The translations under genes and the position numbers were made by a program. The notes beneath the pieces were generated by a model that was not told the DNA's origin, did no database searches, and saw only the letters and a program-made list of their open reading frames with translations. 64,000 nt of DNA from an uncultured Collinsella sp. (GTDB lineage Bacteria > Actinomycetota > Coriobacteriia > Coriobacteriales > Coriobacteriaceae). Where the stretch lies: assembly GCA_900541175.1 (NCBI GenBank), contig UQIT01000006.1, forward strand, positions 22,163-86,162, given 5' to 3'. Positions 33,328 to 42,105 of this stretch are shown piece by piece. Position 1 is the first letter of the stretch. Each line of letters starts with the position of its first letter.

Positions 33328-33515
33328 AACCTTGTATAGATATATCGTTCCAGCAAAAGAGAAGGTATCGTGGCTATTTTAAATCTATATGGCCAATTCG
33401 AGCCCTCACCATGGCAATTGTTGCAGCTGGGTTTCTTTTCATTAAAATTTCACTTTGGTAAATCCCCGCCCCCTAAGCATTAAATCCGAAGTCCACCGAG
33501 TGGGCGAATCGGCAA
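33328..33515. other. AT-rich intergenic stretch, nothing recognised
   Basis: Between the frameshifted gene and the tRNA terminator. Only very short frames; no repeat or RNA recognised. Composition differs from the flanks, consistent with foreign DNA next to a tRNA gene. Confidence 0.4.
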
Positions 33516-33541
33516 CAAAAAAGCCGCCCGAAGGCGGCTAT
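33516..33541 (-). terminator. Terminator of the tRNA-Thr transcript
   Basis: On the minus strand AGCCGCC TTCG GGCGGCT is followed by a run of T (A-tract 33516-33522 on the plus strand). Confidence 0.85.
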
Positions 33542-33550
33542 CTTGTGCAA

Positions 33551-33626
33551 TGGAGCCAGCGACCGGGCTCGAACCGGTGACCCCCGCTTTACGAGAGCGG
33601 TGCTCTACCAACTGAGCTACGCTGGC
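33551..33626 (-). tRNA. tRNA-Thr (anticodon CGU)
   Basis: On the minus strand GCCAGCG (33626-33620) pairs with CGCTGGC (33561-33555), followed by discriminator T and an encoded CCA. The D arm has AGCTCAGTTGGTAGAGC and the T arm GGTTCGAGCC. The anticodon stem CCGCT/AGCGG encloses CTCGTAA, giving anticodon CGT, which reads ACG (Thr). Total 76 nt. Confidence 0.96.
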
Positions 33627-33783
33627 GGCCATGTGGTGACGCAACTGAGGCGTCAACGGCTGTCTATGATACGGGACATCGCACATCTGTGCAAGTGTTC
33701 TGACGGCTTTTCTCACTTTAAATGCACTAATATTAGAGACGCGACGTCTTGCTCTTACGGGTCTCAAGCAGAATGGGGCAGCG

Positions 33784-34263
33784 ATGGCTCAACCCAAGAT
33801 TCTTCTCACACGCATCGATGATCGGTTTATTTACGGGCAAGATGTTGCGCTGTGGAACGAGGCCGTAGGTATTAACCTTGTCCTGGTCGTCAACGACGAG
33901 ATTGCCGCGGACGCTCACAAGTGGGCCCCTATGAGGGTGGCGACGCCCGATGGCGTGTGGACACGGTTTTTCTCGGTGCAAAGGACCATCGACATCATTC
34001 ATACCGCAACGCCGCGTCAATGGATTCTGATCATGGTGGCCTCACCCGCCGATGCGCTCGAGCTGGTTAAGGGCGGCGTGCCGATCACCAAGATCAGCAT
34101 CGGCCATATGCAGGCAGGGGAGGGCAAGCGTCCCGCAACACCCGCAGTTGCCGTAGACGACACAGACGTCGCTGCCCTCAAAGAGCTGCAAGCGCTCGGC
34201 ATAGAACTAGAAATCCGCTACCTCCCCAGCTCCAACCCCGACCCCATCCAGCTAGTCATTTAA
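33784..34263 (+). CDS. Orphan PTS EIIB-like protein lacking the phosphorylated His
   Basis: A 159-residue paralogue of the IIB at 23318, nearly the same length and collinear throughout. The active-site segment is RIDDRFIYGQDVALW where the IIB has RIDNRLVHGQVATQW, so His17 is replaced by Tyr. The rest of the fold motifs (GGVPITKISIGHMQ) are kept. It cannot carry a phosphohistidine at this place and so is unlikely to transport sugar. A regulatory or decoy role, or early decay, are the options. No IIA, IIC or IID is adjacent. Confidence 0.85.
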   Translation: MAQPKILLTRIDDRFIYGQDVALWNEAVGINLVLVVNDEIAADAHKWAPMRVATPDGVWTRFFSVQRTIDIIHTATPRQWILIMVASPADALELVKGGVPITKISIGHMQAGEGKRPATPAVAVDDTDVAALKELQALGIELEIRYLPSSNPDPIQLVI

Positions 34264-34347
34264 GAACGTCCCCAATGACTGGGTAGCAAAACGCCCGTCG
34301 GCGGTGGTGCCGGCGGGCGTTGCTGTGCGATATGTCGCGTTGTGGGC

Positions 34348-35400
34348 TTAGTGCCTCATAAAGTGGTATTCGATCACATTGCTGTAGGGGTGACCCGGGC
34401 CCACAATGCCCTGCGGGAACAGCGGTTGGTGCGGCGTGTCGGGGTACATCTCGGCCTCGAGGGCAAAGCCGGCGCCCCAGCCATAGTTGGCATCGTCCTT
34501 GGCGTGCTCGTCGCCCAGCCAGTTGCCGGTGTAAAGCTGCACGCCCGGGGCGGTGGTGTAGTAGTCCAGCTCGCGGCCGGTCCACATCTCCTCGACATGC
34601 AGGGCGCGGCGCAGGTTGCGACCGTACTGATAGCCATCGATACACAAGCAGTGATCGTAGCCACGGGCCTGCTTAATCTGCGGGTCGTCGGCTTCCATGC
34701 CAGGCGCGACGGGGCGCAGCTCGCGGAAGTCAAACGGCGTTCCCTCGACCGGAGCAATCTCGCCGGTGGGGATGTTCTGCTCGTTAATGGGCAGGTAGTG
34801 GGCAGCGTTGGCAACAAAGAAGTGCTCGCAGTCCATGCCGGCGTTATGGCCGGCAAGGTTAAAGTACGTGTGGTTGGTCATGGACACGTAGGTGGCGCGG
34901 TCGCTCTCGCAGCCATACTCAATGCGAAAGACGCCGGTGCGCGTCACGGTAAACACGGCCGTAAAGGTGCGGTTGCCGGGGAGACCAAGCTCGCCATCCT
35001 CAAGTGAGGTGGTCATGCGCACGGCGTTGTGGACCTCGTCGAGCTCAACATCCCATACGCGCTTGTGCAGGCCGTGCTCAAGATCGCTGTGCAGGTTGTT
35101 GACGCCTTCGTTGGCCGGCATATGCCAGTCCGTGCCGGCGATGGTGATCGTAGCACCCGCAGTGCGGTTGGCCACAGGGCCGATGGTCGCGCCAAAGCAG
35201 GCGGGGTTGTCAAAGTAATCCTCGAGCTTATCGAAGCCCAGCACCACATCGCGCACGTTGCCGGGAATGTCGGGCACATCGATACCCAGCACGGTGGCGC
35301 CATAGTCCATAATGCGAACGCAGATCTCGGGCCCGTTGAGGGTGTAACGATGAACGGGGGTACCGCACGGCGCGGTGCCGAAAAGCTCGGAAGTGATCAT
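34348..35400 (-). CDS. galM: Aldose 1-epimerase (galactose mutarotase)
   Basis: A 350-residue GalM. I start at ATG 35400 (MITSELFGTAPCG). Active-site features: NRTAGATITI (about 77-86), the NEGVNNLHSD segment (about 96-105), the catalytic His in SMTNHTYFNLAGH (about 175-187) and the catalytic Glu in the C-terminal GAGFALEAEMYPDTPHQP (about 310-327). It converts beta- to alpha-galactose for uptake into metabolism. It is divergent from the DeoR regulator at 35606. Confidence 0.93.
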   Translation of the reverse strand: MITSELFGTAPCGTPVHRYTLNGPEICVRIMDYGATVLGIDVPDIPGNVRDVVLGFDKLEDYFDNPACFGATIGPVANRTAGATITIAGTDWHMPANEGVNNLHSDLEHGLHKRVWDVELDEVHNAVRMTTSLEDGELGLPGNRTFTAVFTVTRTGVFRIEYGCESDRATYVSMTNHTYFNLAGHNAGMDCEHFFVANAAHYLPINEQNIPTGEIAPVEGTPFDFRELRPVAPGMEADDPQIKQARGYDHCLCIDGYQYGRNLRRALHVEEMWTGRELDYYTTAPGVQLYTGNWLGDEHAKDDANYGWGAGFALEAEMYPDTPHQPLFPQGIVGPGHPYSNVIEYHFMRH

Positions 35401-35605
35401 TTGGTTCCTAACATCGAGGTATTTCCGACAAACTGTAGCGCGAACACGCGAGATTATCACTACACCCTACTAAAGCAGGGGGTATTTTTCTCAAAAAAGT
35501 GATGATTGGAGCTGTACGGGCGCTCATTTTAGGTGTGCACGAGTCTGATACAATTTGTTCGTTACTGTTTGAATTGGCGTGAGCGTGGAACAGCGAGGAC
35601 TCATC

Positions 35606-36370
35606 GTGATTAAAGCGGAGCGACAGGATAAGGTTCGGCAGTTACTCGAGGAACAGGGCACGGTCTCGGTCAAGGAGATTTCGGATGCGCTAGGTGTCTC
35701 GGATATGACGATCCGCCGCGATCTTGAGGAGCTTGCGAGCCTGGGCGAGATCGAGCGCGTGCACGGCGGAGCCCGCAGTGCGCAGGGCCGTCCGCATGCT
35801 ATGTTGCGCCACGAGTACTCGCACAGCGAAAAGCGCACCAAGCATGCCGAGGAAAAGCTGCAGATCGCGCGCCGTGCCGTTGAGCTCATCGAGGAGGGCT
35901 CGACCATCTTTTTGGGTACAGGCACCACGGTTGAGCAGATGGCCTCGATGCTGTCGGCGTTTCGCCTACGCATTGTGACCAATTCGCTTTCGGTGTTTAA
36001 CCTGCTCGAGGCGCGCGAAGACTGCGACCTGTGCCTGGTAGGCGGCATGTATCGCCGCCGCACCGCAGCTTTTGTGGGGCCAACGGCCGAGGATACCCTG
36101 CGTGCGCTGGGCATCGATGCGGCGTTTATCGGCGCCAACGGCATTCTGGATGGCGACGTGTCTACGTCCAATATGGATGAGGGTCGTATCCAGCAGCTCG
36201 CCTTTAGCAAGGCTGACTCACGCTATCTTATCGCCGACTCCAGCAAGATCGGCAAGCGCGACTTCTACACCTTCTGCCGCCTGGACAATTTGGACGCCGT
36301 GGTGTGCGAGCCGGGTATTACCGCCGAGGATCGTGCCGCCATCGAGGAACACACGCAGGTCATCTGCTAG
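35606..36370 (+). CDS. DeoR-family sugar regulator (LacR/AgaR-like)
   Basis: A 254-residue repressor. The N-terminal winged helix contains VSVKEISDALGVSDMTIRRDLEELASLGEIERVHGGA (about 18-54); the sugar-phosphate sensor domain has IFLGTGTTVEQMA (about 100), the GGMYRRRTAAFVGP segment and a C-terminal DSSKIGKRDF motif. I prefer GTG 35606 because CGAGGA lies seven bases upstream; GTG 35579 is an alternative. Tagatose-6-phosphate is the classic ligand of LacR. TGTTTGAATTG at 35566-35576 upstream recurs before the EIIA and lacA genes, suggesting autoregulation and control of lac genes. Confidence 0.88.
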   Translation: MIKAERQDKVRQLLEEQGTVSVKEISDALGVSDMTIRRDLEELASLGEIERVHGGARSAQGRPHAMLRHEYSHSEKRTKHAEEKLQIARRAVELIEEGSTIFLGTGTTVEQMASMLSAFRLRIVTNSLSVFNLLEAREDCDLCLVGGMYRRRTAAFVGPTAEDTLRALGIDAAFIGANGILDGDVSTSNMDEGRIQQLAFSKADSRYLIADSSKIGKRDFYTFCRLDNLDAVVCEPGITAEDRAAIEEHTQVIC

Positions 36371-36490
36371 CTAACGCTATGGGATTGCCAACAGGCGATG
36401 CGGGAGGACTTTTACCTCCTGTCATTGTGGGGAATCAACGCGTGAGCGCTACGCGATATGACGCGTAAATGAGGACTCCACTATCAAATT

Positions 36491-36627
36491 GTCTCAACCT
36501 GTGACATCTAGGCGGCCAAAAGCGAGCCAGATGTTACAGGTTGAGATTTTTGGCTCGGCCTATTCCGTTTGTCTCGATCTGTAACAGTTAGGACTTAAAA
36601 ACTCGGCTACGTGTTACAGATCGAGAC
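36491..36627. repeat. Cluster A: two 57-nt palindromes, 80-bp period
   Basis: Copies at 36491-36546 and 36571-36627. The second reads GTCTCGATCTGTAACA, 25 nt, TGTTACAGATCGAGAC. The first has CAACCTG/CAGGTTG in the arms. It lies between the convergent DeoR and GntR genes. Confidence 0.92.
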
Positions 36628-36642
36628 AAAAGAAAAAGAACA

Positions 36643-37362
36643 TTAGGACTTGAAAATAAAGTTTTGATAAGGGATCTGCCCAGTTAAGACGGTGCGGCAA
36701 GTAATTGCAATTAATTTGCCTCCGGAGTCGTAAGCATAACGAGTTAGTTCGATGACCGGAAGTTTTGCAACACCATAATTGCTGGCTTCGGAATCGCTAA
36801 GCTGACGTGCTCTATAGCTTTCTCGAGCAGATTGGATAGACTTGGACAACTCGTCCATGATCTTGCTAAATGCCTGAAAATCTAACTGATTATTCGGAAC
36901 GTGCGACTTTGAAATGAAGAACGTATCAGCGCCTATGAAGCTGCCTTCAAGTTCGTAGGTCAATTCAAGACGCTGAATCTCATCGCGACTTTGGCATCCA
37001 AATTGTTGGAGCATCATTACGGAAATTGGACGACCTGATGTGCGGCCGCCGAAATGTTTGGTGATGGTATCCGGATCAACACCATCGCAATGGCTTGCAA
37101 AGTCAAAGTCTAAAAGTGAATTGAGCTCGCTAACGCGGTTCGGTGCAACAAACGATCCCTTACCTTGGATTCGATAGATACTTCCACGACGCTCCAGCTC
37201 ACTCATGGCAAGTCGGACGGTTGTTCTGCTTACGGCGTATTCGTCGCAAAGTTCCATTTCTGTTGGAAGCTTATCGTCTGCTTGATATACATCGACGATC
37301 TGCTTGAGCAGCGCGTCGGTGAGCTGTAAATAGAGTGGCCGTTTTTCGTGTGTATCGAGCAT
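36643..37362 (-). CDS. GntR/HutC-family transcriptional regulator
   Basis: A 239-residue regulator. I use ATG 37362 because GAGG precedes it; ATG 37380 lacks one. Winged helix: [37 protein letters not shown] (about 35-71). The UTRA domain follows. It is transcribed away from the IICB gene at 38713, downstream of the TIM-barrel-like gene. ATATTGTT-AC-AACAATAT at 38402-38419 in the divergent region is a plausible operator. Confidence 0.88.
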   Translation of the reverse strand: MLDTHEKRPLYLQLTDALLKQIVDVYQADDKLPTEMELCDEYAVSRTTVRLAMSELERRGSIYRIQGKGSFVAPNRVSELNSLLDFDFASHCDGVDPDTITKHFGGRTSGRPISVMMLQQFGCQSRDEIQRLELTYELEGSFIGADTFFISKSHVPNNQLDFQAFSKIMDELSKSIQSARESYRARQLSDSEASNYGVAKLPVIELTRYAYDSGGKLIAITCRTVLTGQIPYQNFIFKS

Positions 37363-37434
37363 TGGAGCCTCAGTTTGCATGTTGGTGGTATCTGATGATT
37401 GCCGTGGTCGGGATATAGCTTGAGCGCAACAACC

Positions 37435-38355
37435 TTAACGTATCACAGAACGGCTCAGCATGACGATCTGATGCCTGTAGCCACGAAGGGCTTGTCCAAG
37501 CGTGAAGATATTCTGGGGCAGACAAATACCGTTCATGGAGTCCCCGATATGTTGGAGGTCAGCGCCAGCGGCTTTTGCTGCAAGGCCTATTTTCTTAATG
37601 GTCTCGCTGTCGCAGGAGTCTTGACTGGTCCCGTTCGCCGCCATGACGAGAACCTTTTCTTCAATTGACTTGCCTACGTTGTGGGATCGTACAAAGTCTA
37701 CGATGGCGCGCAGGTCTGCTTCTTGGAAGCAAGGGACAGTGTAGGGGGCTGGCACGAGAAGGATATCGACGCCGAGATCAACAAACTTGCGCGCTATTTC
37801 GAGTGTCATGACAGGTTCCGCAACGCCCGCTCCATGCATTTTTCCGGCTATGACCAGGCCATTGAAATGCTCTTTGGAGAGTTTAATCGAATGGGCGATT
37901 GCATCGTTGGAGACGCCAGTTCCAGGGTTGCCCGTCAGGCAGATAAAATCAAATCCGAGTTCGTTAGCCTTTTCTAAGGTCTTGGGAGAGACGCGACGAC
38001 CCATGGGGATTTCCGTACGGGATTCAGACATCTCTGCCTCGTTATCAACTGGCTCCAGATTGACGCCAATGGGCCTTCCACATGCTCGCTTCACCCAAGT
38101 GACCGGGTTTTCATTGAGATCATCTGGAATACCGGCAATAACTGGATCGAACACATCGAGCGCGTTAAACAGAAGCAGGTCGGCACCTGCGGCACGTTCG
38201 ATTTCGGCATTAGTAACGCCGCCGAGAAATTGGGAAGAGGGTACGTTTTCCGCCATGATGGTACGTCCCTCGGAAGCCAGAATTGCCTGCTTTAGATCCA
38301 TGGGTGACGTGGCGGCAAAATCAGATGCGGACATGTTCAGCAATCGTTTGTGCAT
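37435..38355 (-). CDS. TIM-barrel-like protein of a PTS-associated family, function unknown
   Basis: A 306-residue protein. It begins MHKRLLNMSASDFAATSP; such proteins occur beside PTS genes in Gram-positives and are sometimes named haloacid-dehalogenase-like or DUF7916. I do not see the HAD DXDX motif. The alternating pattern of strands and helices (GADLLLFNALD, FDFICLTGNPGTG, NGLVIAGKMHGAG, VDILLVPAPYT, VLVMAANGTSQDS) suggests a beta-alpha barrel. AAGGAAG precedes the ATG. It is divergent from the IICB gene and probably cotranscribed with the GntR gene downstream. Confidence 0.75.
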   Translation of the reverse strand: MHKRLLNMSASDFAATSPMDLKQAILASEGRTIMAENVPSSQFLGGVTNAEIERAAGADLLLFNALDVFDPVIAGIPDDLNENPVTWVKRACGRPIGVNLEPVDNEAEMSESRTEIPMGRRVSPKTLEKANELGFDFICLTGNPGTGVSNDAIAHSIKLSKEHFNGLVIAGKMHGAGVAEPVMTLEIARKFVDLGVDILLVPAPYTVPCFQEADLRAIVDFVRSHNVGKSIEEKVLVMAANGTSQDSCDSETIKKIGLAAKAAGADLQHIGDSMNGICLPQNIFTLGQALRGYRHQIVMLSRSVIR

Positions 38356-38401
38356 TGTTACTTCCTTTGACTAGAACGACAGGCTTGTGACATTGTCTCT
38401 A

Positions 38402-38527
38402 ATATTGTTACAACAATATATTTAATATGTTATATCCAATCGGTAAACGGTAACAAACTTATTGTAATGCTCCGAAAAAATAGCCTTTAGCTGGACAAAT
38501 CTATAATTACGCAACTACCGTTCACCG
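38402..38527. promoter_or_regulatory. Divergent control region with palindrome and CGGT motifs
   Basis: The palindrome ATATTGTT-AC-AACAATAT (38402-38419) is a candidate GntR site. CGGTAAACGGT at 38441-38451 and ACCGTTCACCG at 38517-38527 (same motif, opposite strand) match the motif seen at other PTS promoters in this window. Confidence 0.65.
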
Positions 38528-38712
38528 AATATAGATTTGAATTCTTGACATATCGACAAAGCGGAAAAAGAATTGGTTATGACAAATCGCGCAAATGATA
38601 TTACATTTCGCACGAGAACGTATTCACTTACGATAAGCGGATACAAACTGGGACGACGACGGTTGAGTCCGGATAAATCGTTGTGTGCCCGGCAATCATG
38701 AAAGGATGCGTT

Positions 38713-40407
38713 ATGGACGCTATCGTCAAATTCCTTGAAAAACACCAGGCTCTCTTCGACAAAATCTCAAAGAACATTTATCTGGTGGCGATTAAGGATG
38801 GCTTTCTCTCGAATATGCCAATTGTGCTGTTCTCGAGCCTGTTCCTTCTTCTTTCGACGCTCCCTGCCTATGTAGGCATCACGCTTCCGTCTGAGGTGCT
38901 GGATTTCTTTAATAAAATCTATGCATATACCATGGGGCTTCTTGGCATTATGGTGGCCGGTACCACGGCGAGCTCACTTGCCATGTCGATGAACCGCCGC
39001 ATGCCTTCGGGCAAATCTCTCAACCCCACCTCGTGCATGGTTTGTGCTATGTGCGGCATGTTCTTGCTATCGGTGACGAACGATGTTGTCTCGATTGGCG
39101 GAGCAGATACATCTGTTTTTGAAACCGGCTATATGGGAACCAAGGGTTTTCTCGCTGCGTTCGTATCCGCGTTCTTGACCGTTAATATCTATAAGGTGTG
39201 CATTAGCCATAATGTGACGATCAAGCTCCCCAAAGAGGTCCCTGGCGCTATTGCACAGAGTTTTCGCGATATCTTTGCGTTTGGGTTTTCAATCCTTGCG
39301 TGCGCCGTTATCGATCTCGCGAGCCGTACGCTGCTTGCTGTGCCGTTCGCCAATTTGGTGTCTGCTCTAATTTCGCCGCTGTTCTCCGCGGTTGACACCT
39401 ATCCTGGCATGGCGCTTATCGAAGGCGCGGTCGCACTTTTCCAATTTATGGGTATTCACGGTGCTTCGGTTGTCATGAGCCCGATCAATGCTGCGCTCTA
39501 CGGCAATACCGTTACCAATCTTGAGGTTTTCCAAGCAGGTGGACACCCGTCAATTGCTCTCACGCAGGACTTTACAAGCTTCATCGGCGGTCTGGGCGGT
39601 TCTGGCTGCACGTTCATCGTTCCTATTATCCTGATCATGTTTATGCGTTCCAAGCAGCTTAAAGCCATGGGCAAGGCATCGATTATCCCGGTGATTTTTG
39701 GAGTTAACGAGCCCGTTCTCTTCGGTATGCCGATCGTTCTCAATCCCTATATGTTCGTGCCCTTCCTAGCGGCTCCTATGGTCAACGCCATAATCGGTAA
39801 GTTTTTCATTGACGTAATTGGAATGAACGCCCCCATGTATACCATGCCGTGGGCGCTTCCCGGCCCAATCGGTGCATTTCTCACCACAGGTCTTGATCTA
39901 CGTTCTCTTGTATTGATGGCAGTGCTGTTGGTCGTTGACTTTGTGATTTACTATCCGTTCTGCAAGGCGTATGACCATCAGCTTTGTTTGGAGGAGTCCG
40001 CAAAGGAAGCTGCAGGAACCTCGGATGCAGATGCTATTGCCGCACAGGAAAATGTCGCAAAAGCTCTCGAGGCGGTAAAGGACAAGGCGGAGCAGATCCG
40101 CGTGCTTGTGCCTTGCCAGGGTGCCGGCACTTCGACTCTCTTGGCAAATGCTCTTCGCGAAGGTGCCGCTGCTAAGGGTATCGATCTGGTTTCTCAGTCC
40201 GGTGCGTACGGAAGCCACTATGAGACGATGGATCAGTACAACGTGATTGTTCTGGCGCCCCAGGCACGCATGTACTATGACGCCATGAAGGCCGATACCG
40301 ATCGCCTTGGAATTAAACTGCTCACCACAAGGGGCAAGGAGTATATCGACCTTACCAACGATCCCGAAGGTGCAATTGACTGGATCGTTCAGGAGCTGGC
40401 TAAATAG
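38713..40407 (+). CDS. PTS EIICB, lactose/cellobiose family (LacE-like), first copy
   Basis: A 564-residue fused transporter. The IIC part (about 1-435) has the family N-terminus FLEKHQALFDKISKNIYLVAIKDGF, around ten hydrophobic segments and MGIHGASVVMSPINAALY. The IIB part (about 465-564) has the phospho-Cys motif VLVPCQGAGTS (Cys about 474) and ends with a QYNVIVLAPQ strand. AAAGGA precedes the ATG. Unlike the three other copies, it has no glycosidase next to it, only a GntR regulator and a TIM-barrel-like gene. It would need the LacF-type EIIA at 56964. Confidence 0.9.
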   Translation: MDAIVKFLEKHQALFDKISKNIYLVAIKDGFLSNMPIVLFSSLFLLLSTLPAYVGITLPSEVLDFFNKIYAYTMGLLGIMVAGTTASSLAMSMNRRMPSGKSLNPTSCMVCAMCGMFLLSVTNDVVSIGGADTSVFETGYMGTKGFLAAFVSAFLTVNIYKVCISHNVTIKLPKEVPGAIAQSFRDIFAFGFSILACAVIDLASRTLLAVPFANLVSALISPLFSAVDTYPGMALIEGAVALFQFMGIHGASVVMSPINAALYGNTVTNLEVFQAGGHPSIALTQDFTSFIGGLGGSGCTFIVPIILIMFMRSKQLKAMGKASIIPVIFGVNEPVLFGMPIVLNPYMFVPFLAAPMVNAIIGKFFIDVIGMNAPMYTMPWALPGPIGAFLTTGLDLRSLVLMAVLLVVDFVIYYPFCKAYDHQLCLEESAKEAAGTSDADAIAAQENVAKALEAVKDKAEQIRVLVPCQGAGTSTLLANALREGAAAKGIDLVSQSGAYGSHYETMDQYNVIVLAPQARMYYDAMKADTDRLGIKLLTTRGKEYIDLTNDPEGAIDWIVQELAK

Positions 40408-40443
40408 TGGATGCACTCCGTCGTTGATTCGTCGGTGTATAGT

Positions 40444-40482
40444 ACGGCCCCGCAGCTTATTGAGCTGCGGGGCCGTATTTCG
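40444..40482 (+). terminator. Terminator after the EIICB gene
   Basis: ACGGCCCCGCAGCT pairs exactly with AGCTGCGGGGCCGT (14-bp arms), followed by ATTTCGTT. Confidence 0.8.
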
Positions 40483-40566
40483 TTGAGTATCTAATTGAGA
40501 CAATGAGCGCAACCGTCGTGAGATCGCATTGGCGCTCTCCGAGTCACCGACAAGCTGCTTTCCATC

Positions 40567-40965
40567 TATGTGACCAATTCGCTTTCGGTCTTTAGCCTGC
40601 TCGAGGCGCGCGAGGATTGCGAGCTGTGCCTGGTGGGCGGCATGTACCGCCGCCGCACTGCCGCCTTTGTGGGCCCCACGGCCGAGGATACCTTGCGCGC
40701 ACTAGGGATTGACACGGCGTTTATCGGTGCCAACGGCATTCTGGATGGCGACGTGTCTACGTCCAATATGGATGAGGGTCGTATCCAGCAGCTCGCCTTT
40801 AGCAAGGCTGACTCACGCTATCTTATCGCCGACTCCAGCAAGATCGGCAAGCGCGACTTCTACACCTTCTGCCGCCTGGACAATTTGGACGCCGTGGTGT
40901 GCGAGCCGGGTATCTCGGTCGAGGACCGCGCCGCCATCGAGGAGCATACGCAGGTCATTTGTTAA
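40567..40965 (+). pseudogene. Truncated duplicate of the DeoR regulator (3' third only)
   Basis: From 40567 to the stop this copies codons 125 onward of the regulator at 35606. Positions from about 40740 to 40914 look identical in DNA to the intact gene, while the first 170 bases differ mostly at third positions. There is no HTH domain, ribosome site or start. The open frame beginning ATGTGACC-adjacent is a remnant. Identity over the 3' part suggests recent gene conversion. Confidence 0.88.
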
Positions 40966-41088
40966 CTAGCGCTGCAGGCGATGCTTCTGCCCTCTGCCGG
41001 CGCGGGGGTTATTGCATCAATATGGCGTGCAGAATGACACATAAAAGTTAAAACGTCATTTACGCGTCAAAAAATATGAGACGTAAAA

Positions 41089-41137
41089 ATTTGCGCGTCA
41101 TTTTACGCGTCAATGTGACGTGAAATGACGCGCAAAT
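41089..41137. repeat. Inverted repeat with 19-bp arms near the toxin gene
   Basis: ATTTGCGCGTCATTTTACG (41089-41107) pairs with its mirror at 41119-41137 with one mismatch. Related words (ACGTCATTTACGCGTC at 41053, GACGCGTAAATGAGG at 36459) show a small repeat family built on GACGCG. Confidence 0.75.
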
Positions 41138-41166
41138 GCGCTCGGGCCAAGTATTCAGCTTGTGGG

Positions 41167-41472
41167 CTAGACCAGGCGGGCGTAGTCCTGTGACTGATGA
41201 AAGATGTGGGCGATATAGATTGTTTCGTGCTCAAACTTGTATAGACACACGTAGTTGTTGACGGGAAACGATCGGTAATTACGTGCCGCCAGCTCTTGCA
41301 TGTGCGAGAGGGGACGTAAAAGCGGCTGCTCGCGAAGCAGGTCAAGCTGATATTCAAACTCAGCGACAAAATTGCCTGCTGCACGCGGATTCTTGAGGAT
41401 TTGAGCAAGGTATCCGACAATACTCTCGTACTCATATCGCGCGCTTTTGAGGATTACGACGTTATAGGTCAT
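41167..41472 (-). CDS. RelE/ParE-family toxin
   Basis: A 101-residue type II toxin. The fold pattern VVILKSARYEYESIVGYLAQIL...AAGNFVAEFEYQLDLLREQPLLRP...YRSFPVNNYVCLYKFEHETIYIAHIFHQSQDYARLV is typical of ParE/RelE mRNA interferase or gyrase inhibitors. Its start overlaps the antitoxin end by 11 bases. It is downstream of the antitoxin, the usual order for this type. Confidence 0.9.
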   Translation of the reverse strand: MTYNVVILKSARYEYESIVGYLAQILKNPRAAGNFVAEFEYQLDLLREQPLLRPLSHMQELAARNYRSFPVNNYVCLYKFEHETIYIAHIFHQSQDYARLV

Positions 41473-41728
41473 ATTTGTCTCGTATCGAAGCCGCGAAGGA
41501 TTCGTAGTCGCTGTAGTCGCCTTGCGATATTTCGTCTTCTGCCAACATCATACGAGACAGCAGTTTTGCCTTGGCGATTTCTTCTTGCATGAGGCGATAC
41601 TGGTCGCTGCTGATGCAGTGCATGGCCTCGTAGCCGTTCTTAGTTACGGTGACGTCGCGCTCAGACTCAACAAGCTTGGTGAATGCAGCAGTGTCCTTCA
41701 TATCTCGGACGGGCACACAAGCTGACAT
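41462..41728 (-). CDS. Phd/YefM-family antitoxin
   Basis: An 88-residue antitoxin. I start at ATG 41728, six bases after AAAGGAGG; the longer frame is unlikely. It has the Phd pattern VPVRDMKDTAAFTKLVESERDVTVTKNGYEAMHCIS, then a charged helical tail that should wrap the toxin. Phd-type N-termini bind the operon's own promoter. The pair sits between two repeat arrays, a typical accessory position. Confidence 0.9.
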   Translation of the reverse strand: MSACVPVRDMKDTAAFTKLVESERDVTVTKNGYEAMHCISSDQYRLMQEEIAKAKLLSRMMLAEDEISQGDYSDYESFAASIRDKYDL

Positions 41729-41794
41729 GGGTACCTCCTTTGCGTTGGGACACAATTGTACCACGGTATATTAAAACGTCTGAGTCGTCGAATT

Positions 41795-42011
41795 ATCTCG
41801 ATCTGTAACAGTTGGGAGTAGAAAACCGGGTTAGATGTTACAGATCGAGATATTCTGCTTCGGGCTACCCGTTTGTCTCGATCTGTAACAGGTAGGGCCG
41901 GAATACTCGGTTACGTGTTACAGATCGAGATCTTCAAGTTCGGGCCGCTCGTTTGTCTTGATCTGTAACAGGTAGGGCAGAAAATATCTGCTAGATGTTA
42001 CAGATCGAGAC
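41795..42011. repeat. Cluster B: three 57-nt palindromes at exactly 80-bp period
   Basis: Copies at 41795-41851, 41875-41931 and 41955-42011, each with ATCTGTAACA / TGTTACAGAT arms extended by CTCG/CGAG. They fill the gap between the antitoxin start and the 3' end of the first GH1 gene. Confidence 0.95.
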
Positions 42012-42038
42012 AAATGGCCTGCTCGGGCCGAGCCAAAA

Positions 42039-42083
42039 CAAAAAAGGCCGCATGCGAACCCGTGGAGGGATTCGTATGCGGCC
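42039..42083 (-). terminator. Terminator of the first lacE-lacG unit
   Basis: GGCCGCATGCGAA (42046-42058) pairs with TTCGTATGCGGCC (42071-42083); the A-tract at 42039-42045 is the T-run of the minus strand. Confidence 0.88.
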
Positions 42084-42105
42084 GACAGGGGGTATGCGGC
42101 GGAAA

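Noticed and set aside
33516..33783. Integrative element at tRNA-Thr
   Set aside because: No integrase gene and no repeat of the tRNA 3' end were seen nearby; only lower GC hints at transfer.
40570..40965. A functional small DeoR-like protein
   Set aside because: It lacks the DNA-binding domain and ribosome site; it is best seen as a truncated duplicate.
41795..42011. Regular 80-bp repeats as a CRISPR array
   Set aside because: Units are long palindromes with variable loops, the 23-nt spacers are themselves similar (CGTTTGTCTCG-type), and no cas genes are present.
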